Origin: an uncultured Bacteroidota bacterium
Lineage (GTDB): Bacteria; Bacteroidota; Bacteroidia; Bacteroidales; WCHB1-69
DNA: 64,000 nucleotides
Assembly: GCA_902786595.1 (NCBI GenBank)
Contig: CADADB010000012.1
Span: 20,599-84,598 of the forward strand
Direction of reading: 5' to 3'
Of the stretch, positions 51,696-61,400 are shown piece after piece (the first letter of the stretch is position 1; each line of letters starts with the position of its first letter). The position numbers were made by a program, and so were the translations under genes. The notes under the pieces are model-generated. The model was not told where the DNA came from. It saw only the letters and a list, made by a program, of their open reading frames with translations, and searched no databases.

Positions 51696-53507
51696 ATGCA
51701 AGCAATAATTCTCGCCGCAGGAATGGGAAAACGCTTGGGAGAATATACCCGGGATAACACCAAGTGTATGCTTGAAGTTAATGGGGAAAAACTCGTTGAC
51801 AGAGCATTGGAATGTCTTGCCGCAGCCCACATGTCTCGAGTAGTTCTGGTGGTCGGTTATAAGGCACAGAACGTCATTGATCATCTGGGACATGAGTACA
51901 AAGGCATGCCTCTCCTTTACGTGACAAATCCCATATATGACAAGACCAATAACATTTACTCCTTATATCTTGCAAAAGACTTTTTGCAACAGGAAGATAC
52001 TATTTTGTTAGAATCAGATCTGATTTATGATGCGTCGCTGATTACGAAATTGTTGGAAAATCCGTTCCCGAATTTGGCCCTTGTGGCGAAATATGAAACT
52101 TGGATGGATGGAACCATGGTTCGCATCAATGACGACAACGAGATACTGAATTTCATCCCCAAGGCGGCGTTCCGCTATTCTGACAGGGACTTGTACTATA
52201 AGACGGTAAACATTTACAAATTATCCAAAGATTTTTCGTCAACAAAATACATACCCTTTCTTGAAGCTTACAGCAAAGCCGTGGGAAACAATGAGTATTA
52301 TGAGAATGTGCTGCGAATCATCTCCTTCCTCAATACTCATGAACTGAAAGCACTGCCCTTGGAACCTGGTGAAAAATGGTATGAAATTGACGACAAACAG
52401 GACCTGGATATTGCTGAAGCTCTGTTTGCCGATGATGGTCGCATCCTTCAGAAATATTTCGGACGTTTCGGTGGTTATTGGCGTTTCCCACAAATGCTGG
52501 ATTACTGCTATTTGGTCAATCCGTTTTTTCCGTCAGGAAAACTGATGGACGAAATGGAGTCCAATTTCCGTACGTTGCTGACGGAGTATCCGTCCGGTAT
52601 GGCGGTCAACACATTGCTCGCCAGCAAATGTTGGGGCGTGAAGGAGTCCTATATTGTGCCTGGCAACGGCGCCGCCGAGCTTATCAAGGCGTTGATAGAG
52701 TCCACCGAAGGCAGACTTGGCGTGATTCGCCCCACCTTTGAGGAGTATCCCAACCGGCTGCCTGACGAACGGGTGGAAACCTTTATCCCTTCTGATGAAG
52801 ATTTCCGGTATGGGACCGAAGATGTAGTCGAATATTTCGCTCAACATTGCGTTGAATCCCTGCTGCTCATCAATCCAGACAATCCTACGGGAAATTACAT
52901 CCCGGTTGCGGATGTTCTCCGCTTGGCGGGATGGTGCGAACAGAATGGAGTGCGACTGATTTTGGACGAGAGTTTTGTGGATTTCAGTGAAACCTGGCGT
53001 ACTGGATCCATGCTGCATGATAATGTTCTGGAAACCTATCCACATATGGCCGTCATGAAGAGCATATCCAAAAGTTATGGAGTCCCCGGATTGAGATTGG
53101 GAGTCCTCGCTTCCGCTGACACGGCTTTGATTGACAGAATCAAGAAAAAAGTCAGCATTTGGAACATCAACTCTTTCGCAGAGTTTTTCATGCAAATTTT
53201 CTCAAAGTATGAAAATGAGTATGTTTCCGCTTGCGAGAAGTTCTTGAAAGAAAGAGTGCGGTTTGTGGAAGAACTGAAAACGGTGCCGTGGCTTCATGTG
53301 ATGCCGACGCAGGCCAACTTTGTGTTTTGCAAGATTCAACCGCCTTTTACCGCCTCGACTGTGGTAATGCGGATGTTGAAAGAACATAATATCCTTATGA
53401 GCAATTGCCGGGCTAAGAAAGGTTTGAAAGGCGATTGCTATATGAGGATTGCCGTGCGAGGCAAAGCTGATAATGTAAAGTTGGTAAAAGCATTAAAAAC
53501 ACTCTGA
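51696..53507 (+). CDS. Fusion of cytidylyltransferase (LicC/PntC-like) and class I/II aminotransferase-fold domain
   Basis: The 603-aa product has an N-terminal nucleotidyltransferase at about 1-245 (LAAGMGKRLGEYTRDNTKCM, the LicC-like NNIYSLYLA near 85, LLESDLIYD), and a C-terminal PLP domain at about 255-603 with NPDNPTGN, LILDESF and the PLP Lys459 in SISKSYGVPGLRLG. The PLP part is HisC/CobD-like and could be a transaminase or a decarboxylase of a phospho-amino acid. The whole could make a CDP-activated small amine for the LicD encoded two genes later. Confidence 0.85.
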   Translation: MQAIILAAGMGKRLGEYTRDNTKCMLEVNGEKLVDRALECLAAAHMSRVVLVVGYKAQNVIDHLGHEYKGMPLLYVTNPIYDKTNNIYSLYLAKDFLQQEDTILLESDLIYDASLITKLLENPFPNLALVAKYETWMDGTMVRINDDNEILNFIPKAAFRYSDRDLYYKTVNIYKLSKDFSSTKYIPFLEAYSKAVGNNEYYENVLRIISFLNTHELKALPLEPGEKWYEIDDKQDLDIAEALFADDGRILQKYFGRFGGYWRFPQMLDYCYLVNPFFPSGKLMDEMESNFRTLLTEYPSGMAVNTLLASKCWGVKESYIVPGNGAAELIKALIESTEGRLGVIRPTFEEYPNRLPDERVETFIPSDEDFRYGTEDVVEYFAQHCVESLLLINPDNPTGNYIPVADVLRLAGWCEQNGVRLILDESFVDFSETWRTGSMLHDNVLETYPHMAVMKSISKSYGVPGLRLGVLASADTALIDRIKKKVSIWNINSFAEFFMQIFSKYENEYVSACEKFLKERVRFVEELKTVPWLHVMPTQANFVFCKIQPPFTASTVVMRMLKEHNILMSNCRAKKGLKGDCYMRIAVRGKADNVKLVKALKTL

Positions 53508-53508
53508 T

Positions 53509-54631
53509 ATGAAAGTTTGCATTGGGTGGCGGGCACATTGGCACCACCTTGTTGTGCTATATCAAGCACACATGCCCTGAACACATCGTCTCTTTGTTCA
53601 CACGACATCCCGAAAGGTTTCGTGACAGCATCATATGCAATGATGTGGAAGGTGGTTTTTCATATTCTATCAGACCAGATTGCGTCAGTGGTGATCCAGA
53701 AAAGGCGGCCGGGAATGCGGATATCGTATATGTGGCCTTGCCACATTTCGCGGTAAAGGATGCTTTTAAGGATTTCGCTCCATACGTCTCTGACAACGCA
53801 TTTGTCGGGGTGTTGCCAGGTGGGGGCGGTTGTGAGTTTTTCTTTAATGACTTCTTTGACGAAAAGAAAACCCTTTTCGGATTTCAAAGGGTTCCTTTTA
53901 TCGCTAGAGTCCGCCGATATGGCGAGGAAACTGATCTCAAAAGCTGGAAACCCTTTAGTGTGGTGGGAACACTTCATCGAAACAGACTTGACGAGGCATG
54001 CGAGAGGATTGAGTCCTGTGGGCTGAAAACAAAAAAAGCGTCGAATTACCTGGAAATAGCGCTCACCCCGACTAACCCCATATTGCATACCTCACGAATG
54101 TATGAGATTTTTGGAGGCAAACGCATAGATGATGCGTTTGACGAAAAACAGAAATTTTATGTGGGTTGGTCAGACAAAGCTTCAAAGACATTGTTCGCTA
54201 TGGATGAGGAATTGCACTGTCTCTTGGATGCCATCCAAGAGATTGATACTTCCGCCATAAAAAAGCTCTCGGAACATTATGAGTCCCCAACCATTTCCGC
54301 AATGACGGAAAAAATCAACAATATTCCTTCCTTTCAGTCTATTTTTTCGCCGATGAAGGAGAAAGACGGGAAATATTATGCGGATACAGAATCCCGGATG
54401 TTTACAGAAGATTTTCCGTGGGGCTTGCTTGTCTTCCGCTCTTATTTCGATTTTTTCAATATTTCTGCGCCTATGATGGACAAAGTGTTGACGTGGTTTG
54501 CAAACTATAACGGCTTGGAATGGTATGTTGACGGAAGATTGACAGGAAAGGATTTGTATAAAACGGGGGTGATTTATAATTATGGTGTCAAATCGAAAGA
54601 GGAATTGATAAAACTATATATGAGAAAATAG
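53509..54631 (+). pseudogene. Opine dehydrogenase family gene with an apparent N-terminal frameshift
   Basis: The long open frame (53522-54631, 369 aa from TTG) has GGGHIGTTL at its very start and a C-terminal octopine-dehydrogenase domain with TPTNPILHTSRMYE and RMFTEDFPWGL. An ATG at 53509, two bases after the previous stop, reads MKVCIG and then leaves this frame. Removing one base in GTTTGC (53515-53520) would give MKVALGGGHIG, a complete Rossmann start. So this is a sequencing error, a slippage-controlled gene, a TTG-started short form, or a recent pseudogene. The function would be to reduce an imine between an amine and a keto acid. Confidence 0.65.
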
Positions 54632-54661
54632 CGGATAATAATTATCACATGGGCAATCAAA

Positions 54662-55453
54662 ATGATAGACGCGAGAATTAATGACGAGTTACGTCAGAAA
54701 TATAATCCGGATGGCTCGGATTTGAGGAACCATCAGCTGGAATTGTTGAGGATTCTGGATTTTTTTGATGCGTTTTGCAAGCAAAACGGCATCCGTTACT
54801 GGCTGTCGTCAGGAACCTGTTTGGGAGCTGTCCGGCATGGTGGCTTCATCCCATGGGATGATGATATTGATGTGGAAATGTTGAGGGATGACTATTTGAG
54901 ATTTGTGGAGTTGTTCAAGGAAAATGAGGACTTTGTGCTGCAGACGTATGACAACGACCTTTTCTATACAGAGCCGTTTCCGAAACTGAGATACAAGAGA
55001 AGTACAATATCAGAAGGCGAGTTTGACGAGAAATACACGCATCACGGCATATTCATTGATATTTTCATTATGGAACCCGTTCCGTTGGTGCCTGCGGTGA
55101 TTTGCCATTTTTTTTATGGCACCATGCGCCATTTCAGCTTTAAAATCAAGAAAAGTAACAAGTTGTTGGTGCTTGCGTATAAGATATGGAAATGTTTTAA
55201 TGGATGGCTTGTGAAATTCAACCGGTTGTTGTTTGGCTTTATCAATAAAGACACTCTCCGGCACACTTATGGTGTCGGATTGGTGAAGAAGGTGAGGAAG
55301 AGGGACGAGATTTTCCCTATGGAAAGTCAAGAATTCGAAGGTAAAGTGTTTCCTGTCCCGGGTAACTACGATATGTACTTGAAAAGAATTTACGGAGATT
55401 ACATGCGAATACCGGAAACTACGCATACCCATCATATCATTGATAACAAATGA
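54662..55453 (+). CDS. LicD-family phosphotransferase
   Basis: The 263-aa product has the LicD core: RYWLSSGTCLGAVRHGG and FIPWDDDID at residues 46-70 with the metal-binding Asp residues, FPKLRYKRST, and GIFIDIFIME. LicD moves a phospho-group, classically phosphocholine, from a CDP donor onto a sugar. No choline kinase or choline transporter is present, so the donor is more likely the product of the cytidylyltransferase fusion two genes upstream. Confidence 0.9.
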   Translation: MIDARINDELRQKYNPDGSDLRNHQLELLRILDFFDAFCKQNGIRYWLSSGTCLGAVRHGGFIPWDDDIDVEMLRDDYLRFVELFKENEDFVLQTYDNDLFYTEPFPKLRYKRSTISEGEFDEKYTHHGIFIDIFIMEPVPLVPAVICHFFYGTMRHFSFKIKKSNKLLVLAYKIWKCFNGWLVKFNRLLFGFINKDTLRHTYGVGLVKKVRKRDEIFPMESQEFEGKVFPVPGNYDMYLKRIYGDYMRIPETTHTHHIIDNK

Positions 55454-55456
55454 TTT

Positions 55457-56605
55457 ATGGACAAGAAAAAATTCTTTATAGTAACTACCATTCCTGATGC
55501 GCTGAAGTTTTTGAATGGACAGTACGAGTTGATAGGGGAGACATTTGACATTACCGCTATCTCTTCTCAACGCGAGAATTTGGAGGCGGCTGGAATCCGT
55601 TACGGAGTCAAGGTGCATTGTGTTCCTATGTCGCGTGAGATATCCATCTTTCAGGATTTCCTTGCCCTACTCCGGTTTGTCTTTTTTTTCCGCAGGGAGC
55701 GACCGAGTGTCGTGCATGGTAACACCCCGAAAGGCGGCTTACTCTCTATGCTCGCGGCATGGCTTACGCGGGTGCCGGTGCGCATTTATGTGTGTCACGG
55801 ACTACGATACCAAGGATGCTCGGGTTTCAAAAGGAAACTTTTGATGTTTATGGAAAAAATTTCGTGCCGTTGTGCCACCCAAGTCATCAGTGTCAGTAAA
55901 GGTGTACGGCAGATGCTGAAGGAGGACCATATCACAGATAAAGAACCCGTAATGATTTGGAATGGGAGCATCTCAGGGGTTGACGCATCGAAATTTGATC
56001 CGGGCCGCTTGTTCGACAAAGATAAGATAAGGCAGAGTTATGGCTTCGATAAGGATAACTTTGTGCTTACGTTTGTCGGACGTATCGTGAAAGACAAAGG
56101 CATTGACGAACTGGTGGAAGCTTTCACGGCTCTTTCGGAGAAATTCCCAACTATGAGATTACTCTTGATAGGGATGATAGAGGATGACGGGAATCCTATA
56201 TCTCCGGTCACGAAGAAAACCATCCAAGACAATCCTGCCATCATTGCGCCCGGGGAGCAATTTAATATTCCGGAAATATTGTCTGTCACGAATCTGTTTA
56301 TGCTACCCTCTTATCGGGAAGGATTACCGATATCTCTTATGGAGGCAGGTGCTATGGGGGTCCCCGCTGTGGCATCGGATGTCATTGGTTGTAACGAGGT
56401 AGTAGTGGACGGAGAAACGGGCGTCTTGATTCCCCCGCACTCATCATCGGATATAGAGAATGCTGTTGAGAAACTTTATATGGACAAGGAACTCTATTTC
56501 TCGATGACAAGGAAATGTCGTGAACAGGTCTTGAGCAGATTTGACTCGAAGAAATTGCTCAGAGAGTATGTGGATTATTATGATTCATTGGTGAAAATGG
56601 TTTGA
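55457..56605 (+). CDS. Glycosyltransferase family 4
   Basis: The 382-aa product has a GT-B fold: the N-terminal domain contains VVHGNTPKGGLLSMLAAW and VCHGLRYQG, and the C-terminal donor domain has FVGRIVKDKGIDELVEAF and the EX7E motif in YREGLPISLMEAGAMG near residue 295. It is a retaining enzyme of the WcaL/PglA-type and may add the second sugar to the lipid-linked unit. It lies four bases after LicD and before the WecA-like gene. Confidence 0.93.
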   Translation: MDKKKFFIVTTIPDALKFLNGQYELIGETFDITAISSQRENLEAAGIRYGVKVHCVPMSREISIFQDFLALLRFVFFFRRERPSVVHGNTPKGGLLSMLAAWLTRVPVRIYVCHGLRYQGCSGFKRKLLMFMEKISCRCATQVISVSKGVRQMLKEDHITDKEPVMIWNGSISGVDASKFDPGRLFDKDKIRQSYGFDKDNFVLTFVGRIVKDKGIDELVEAFTALSEKFPTMRLLLIGMIEDDGNPISPVTKKTIQDNPAIIAPGEQFNIPEILSVTNLFMLPSYREGLPISLMEAGAMGVPAVASDVIGCNEVVVDGETGVLIPPHSSSDIENAVEKLYMDKELYFSMTRKCREQVLSRFDSKKLLREYVDYYDSLVKMV

Positions 56606-56621
56606 AATCAAATAGACAGTT

Positions 56622-58106
56622 ATGAACCAAGTCTTACAAGTTGTAGTACCGGCGCTATTCGCTTTTTTTGTTGTCAACTGGTCGTATTTCAAGATTCTTA
56701 GAATTGCAAAATCAAAAATGATTGTGGATGCACCAGACTCACGTAAACTGCAACGGGTGCCAGTTCCCATCTTGGGCGGCATAGCCGTCTTTTTCGGGCT
56801 GGTGGCCTCCATACTTGTAGCATCGGTACTCCAACCCTGGCTTCACACAACTTCCATGAACGGCCTTATGCCTGTGCTTTGTGCCTCCATTTTGATGCTA
56901 TACATCGGTGCCATGGATGATATGATTGGCATTTCAGCTCTCAGTCGATTCATCATAGAAATGTTGACTATACTTGGGGTTGTCTTTTCCACAGGATATT
57001 GTGTTGATACGTTTAACGGAATGTGGGGCGTGGGGCAGTTCTCCTGGTGGATAGCGGTGCCTATTACGGCTGTTGGAGGTGTTGGCATCATTAATGCCAT
57101 CAACATGATTGACGGGGTGAACGGGCTGAGTAGCGGGTTGTGTATTACCTATTGCATTTTGTTCGGTTTGTCTTTTGTCGTCATCGGTGACCTCCCTGAC
57201 ACAGTGTTGGCTTTTGCGGTGTCCGCCGCCTTGGTGCCTTTCTTTTTCCACAATGTCTTCGGTAACCGAAGTCGTATGTTTATCGGTGATGCCGGTACTA
57301 TGTTGATGGGGTTGATCCTCACCTGGTTCGTCCTTGTTTTGGTCGGCAGTGATGTGACTGCTTGGGAAAAGACACTGGGTCATGAGGTTAATCTGATTGT
57401 TTTGGCTGTCGCCATCCTCAGTGTGCCGATCTTTGATACGCTTCGAGTTATGATATTGAGGATTGTCCATGGCGTAAGCCCCTTTAAGCCGGACAAGACA
57501 CACCTCCATCACATTTTCGTCAGTATGGGGATCAGCCATCCCATCACGACCGCCGTTGAAATTTTGCTCAATCTGCTTATAGTGGGGATTTGGGCATTGC
57601 TTGTCCATTGGGATGTTTCCGTTAACGGCCAGTTTTATTGGATAATGGCAGCTTCATTACTGCTGGTTTGGGGGATGTATTTCTGGTTGCATTGGCATGA
57701 GAAGCATCATACAGAGCGAATGCACCGTCTTGCTCGTTTGGGCACTATGACGCATATCAGCGATACGCGTTGGTGGAAACGGTTAGAACGTTGGCTTGAC
57801 AGCCCAGTGGCAAAAAGTGAAATGGAGAGCGAAGTGATGCCGAAGCCAGTAAGGAGAGGGGTGGAATTGTTTTATCACTTTGATTCAATGGATCACAACG
57901 ACCTGAAAGAGCAGGATCGCAAACGGGTCTATGACTATATGAGGGGTAAATCCGAGGTCTATATTGATGATATCAAGAAGCGGAGTGGAGCCAATATTCT
58001 TCGTGTTGACGCCATCATTACGGAGGGTATAATAGATGGTTTTATCACCATTGTCAAGGAAGGTGTATGGGGCGCACCTATGATTGTCACATTAACGGAG
58101 GAATAA
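56622..58106 (+). CDS. WecA/MraY-type phosphoglycosyl transferase with C-terminal extension
   Basis: The 494-aa product has about eleven helices, IVDAPDSRKLQRVPVPILGG, the catalytic-site INMIDGVNGLSSG near 160-172, FIGDAGTMLMG near 222, and HLHHIF near 298. It transfers GlcNAc-1-phosphate or a related sugar phosphate from UDP to undecaprenyl phosphate. The family usually ends near 360-380 residues; here about 130 soluble residues follow (LGTMTHISDTRWWKR onward), ending in a compact YDYMRGKSEVYIDDIKKRSG segment that looks like a winged helix. It is the last gene of the locus. Confidence 0.9.
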   Translation: MNQVLQVVVPALFAFFVVNWSYFKILRIAKSKMIVDAPDSRKLQRVPVPILGGIAVFFGLVASILVASVLQPWLHTTSMNGLMPVLCASILMLYIGAMDDMIGISALSRFIIEMLTILGVVFSTGYCVDTFNGMWGVGQFSWWIAVPITAVGGVGIINAINMIDGVNGLSSGLCITYCILFGLSFVVIGDLPDTVLAFAVSAALVPFFFHNVFGNRSRMFIGDAGTMLMGLILTWFVLVLVGSDVTAWEKTLGHEVNLIVLAVAILSVPIFDTLRVMILRIVHGVSPFKPDKTHLHHIFVSMGISHPITTAVEILLNLLIVGIWALLVHWDVSVNGQFYWIMAASLLLVWGMYFWLHWHEKHHTERMHRLARLGTMTHISDTRWWKRLERWLDSPVAKSEMESEVMPKPVRRGVELFYHFDSMDHNDLKEQDRKRVYDYMRGKSEVYIDDIKKRSGANILRVDAIITEGIIDGFITIVKEGVWGAPMIVTLTEE

Positions 58107-58469
58107 CCCTGAGTCAACGATGCGTTTCCACTTTTATTCTGAACTCAATGTTAATAATTTGTTGGCACCTTTTTGCACCTGAAATTATCGCATCAATAGT
58201 GGTCCCTGTTCATAACTTGTTAACAACTTTTTATTGAAAAACGAGCATTCGTATGAGAGTGTTTTTTATTTTTGCCGTTTGAAATTTGACGAGAGACTGA
58301 GGAATTAGGACTGAGGAATGAAGAATCTTAATGTCCAATAGATAATATCCAAAGCATATCTCTAACGTGTAACCCCAAAGTCTAAAGTCCACAGTCCTCA
58401 GTCTAAAGAAGGAATGTTTTAACCAAACATATTTTTAACTAACCTTATTATTCACCAAAAAAAAACATT
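58107..58469 (+). promoter_or_regulatory. Regulatory gap with candidate promoter and heptads
   Basis: No gene is seen in these 363 bases. TATTTTTG at 58267-58274 matches the -7 element; a -33 TTG at normal spacing is not clear. From 58291 onward the sequence falls into 7-bp blocks (GACTGAG, GAATTAG, GACTGAG, GAATGAA, GAATCTT) and from 58379 into AAGTCTA, AAGTCCA, CAGTCCT, CAGTCTA. The two blocks are partly inverted (GACTGAGGA against TCCTCAGTC) and could form a long hairpin in the leader. The ATG of the next gene follows at 58470. Confidence 0.5.
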
Positions 58470-61400
58470 ATGAAAAAATTCCTATTGTTTTTGATGTTTG
58501 CGCTGTTCTGCATCCCATGGGCGGCGAACGCGCAGGAAACGTTGACCGTGCATGACGGTACAAACACGAGCAGTTACATACCTCATTGGGGATTATGGGC
58601 TGACAACAGCTTGCAATCCGAAATGGTGTATCCTGCGACTGAACTTTCGGATATGACCGGTGGTTCTATTACCAATCTCCACTATTACTCCAATGGTACG
58701 AGCAACATCACTTCTTGGAATGGCACTTGCCAGATTTTTATGATGGAAATTGAATCGACTTCACTTTCCGAATTTGCTGGACCCACAGATGCTACCGTCG
58801 TTTATGATGGCCCTATCGCACTTGTTGACGGTGAGATGACCATTGAGCTCTCAACTCCTTACAACTATGGCGGCGGCAACCTGCTGGTGGGTTTCTATTA
58901 CACCACAGGTGGCAGTTATGCCAGTGTTAATTGGTTAGGTGAAGATGTGTCCGGTGCTTCGATTTATGGTCGTAGCGGTCAGAGTTATTCCGTGACTGCA
59001 GGCAATTTCCTCCCCAAGACCACCTTCACCTACACCCCTGGTGAAACTGATTGCGACATGCCCACTTCCATCAATGTGAATAATATCTCCGCTAACGGTG
59101 CCACTGTGACTTGGGAAGGCGACGGTAGTGCCTGGAACCTCCGTTACAAAGCTTCCACCGACGCCGACTTCACCATGGTGAATGGCTTGACCTCACAAAC
59201 TTACACTTTCACTGGCCTCAACAGCAACACCACCTACAGTGTGGGTGTGCAGACCGTTTGCACGGGTTCGCCAAGCTTCTTCAAATCCACCAGCTTCACC
59301 ACGGATAATCCTTGCTTGGCCCCTACCAATTTGGTGACTTCAGACATTACCGATGCTTCGGCAACATTAAGCTGGACCGCTGGCTACCCCACGCAAAGTT
59401 CTTGGATTGTTAATTATAAGAAGAGTGCTGATGCATGGACCGATGCCCAAACAGAGACTGTGACTAGCCCAACCGTTACGCTTGCTAACTTGGAAGAGAA
59501 CACCACCTACAACGTAAGGATTTACGCCTGTGCCGATGGAGCCTATCTTTCGGGCAACTTCACCACGAAGTATGCTTGCGCCGCTCCTACCAATTTTGTG
59601 GCAAGCAACATTACTGGCTCTTCTGCCACCATCAGCTGGACGGCTGGTTACCAAGAAACCGAATGGACAGTGAAGTACAAGAAATCTTCCGAAAGTAGTT
59701 GGGACAATGCGACCTCAGTCTCCGTAAACGGAACCCCGACCACCTCACTGACTGGCCTTGACGTACTAACCATTTACAATGTCAGAGTTTACAACTGCAC
59801 TGGCGAAAGCGACCCCTATCTGTCGGGCAATTTCACCACTGCTGCTTCCTTCCCCTACAGCCAAGACTTTTCGGGATCAGGTATCCCCACTGGATGGGCT
59901 CAATACTCTGGCCTGCTGGCTGATGTTATGGCTGGCACAGCCCTTACAACCGCTTCTTATGGTTGGTCCAATGGAACCAGCAACAGCGTTTTGGACGGCA
60001 ATCACCTCTACTCCAACATCTATGGCGCTTCATGCATGAAGTGGATCGTCACCCCTGCCATTCCTGTGGAAAGCGGTGCCCGTCTCACTTTCGACGTGGC
60101 CTACACCGCCTACAGCGGTACAGCTGCAAATCCCCAAACAACAGGTACTGACGACAAGTTCGTCGTTCTGGCTTCGACCGACAATATGGCCACTTGGACC
60201 ATCCTGCGTCAGTGGGACAACGCCGGTTCGGAGTATGTGCTCAATGAGCTCACTCCTACCGCCTTGCACCAAATCTTTGATTTGGCTGACTATGCCGGAC
60301 AAAATGTCATCGTCGCTTTCTATGGTGAATCAACCGAATCTAATGCCGACAACGACATCCATGTTGACAACGTGGTGTTCGAACTCACTCCTTCCTGCGA
60401 GAAGCCTACGGGATTAAGTGTTGAAAACAATGGTTTAGACGCCACCTTCACATGGAGCAGCGATGCTACTTCCTTCGATGTGGCCTATTCAATGGACAAC
60501 ACCGCCAATCCTGATAATGTCATCGTTGCAACTGTCAACACCACCTCCTATGAGTTTACCAACCTCGCCCTCGGCGATCACTACGTCTGGGTGCGCACCA
60601 ACTGCAGTGCTACCGAACAAAGCGAATGGGCCGGTCCAAATAATATCCATATCGGACACTGCGTGCCCGCTCCTACTTCTGTGGACAACCAAGGCATCTC
60701 CAATGTGACCTTTGGCGTGGGTGACAATATTGTCAACAACACCACCACAATGGGAACTTCTGTAGCTACCTGTCTTGACTACACCAGCATGACTGGTGCC
60801 TTGCAAGCCGGTGTTGAATCCACTGTTGCCATAACCTATAAGACGAGCTACACCTATGGCACCATCATCTGGGTTGACTTCGACAACAGCTTGAGCTTCG
60901 AAGAGAGCGAAATCGTTTATATGGGTACTAGCACATCCGCCAACCCCACCACGCTTAATGCCACCTTCGTCATCCCTGCCACGGTAACCCCTGGCAACTA
61001 TGTGATGCGTATCGGCGGCGCCGACAGCTACTTCGATGGTTATATCGGTGGTACTTCAACTACCGCTCCCGATCCGTGCTACACTGGCACCTATGCCTGC
61101 TTCCAAGACTACACCTTGAGCGTGCTCGAGGCTCCTTCCTGCATGCCTATCTCTGGCCTCACATCAAGCAATGTCACGGCCCACACCGTCGACCTGACTT
61201 GGACTGCTGGCGGCGACGAGACTGCATGGGTCGTGGCTTACAAAGCAGCAGATGAAGAAGAATTCACCGAGGTGCCTGCTACCACCAACTCCTTCACCTT
61301 GAGCGGACTCAGTTCTGAAACCACTTACACCGTGAAGGTAGCTGCCAACTGCGGTGTCTCACAGAGCCTTTATTCTCAAGAGATCACTTTCACCACCACC

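Noticed and set aside
54662-55453. Phosphocholine decoration by LicD
   Set aside because: No LicA-type kinase, choline transporter or stand-alone LicC is present; the neighbouring fusion enzyme suggests another CDP-linked group.
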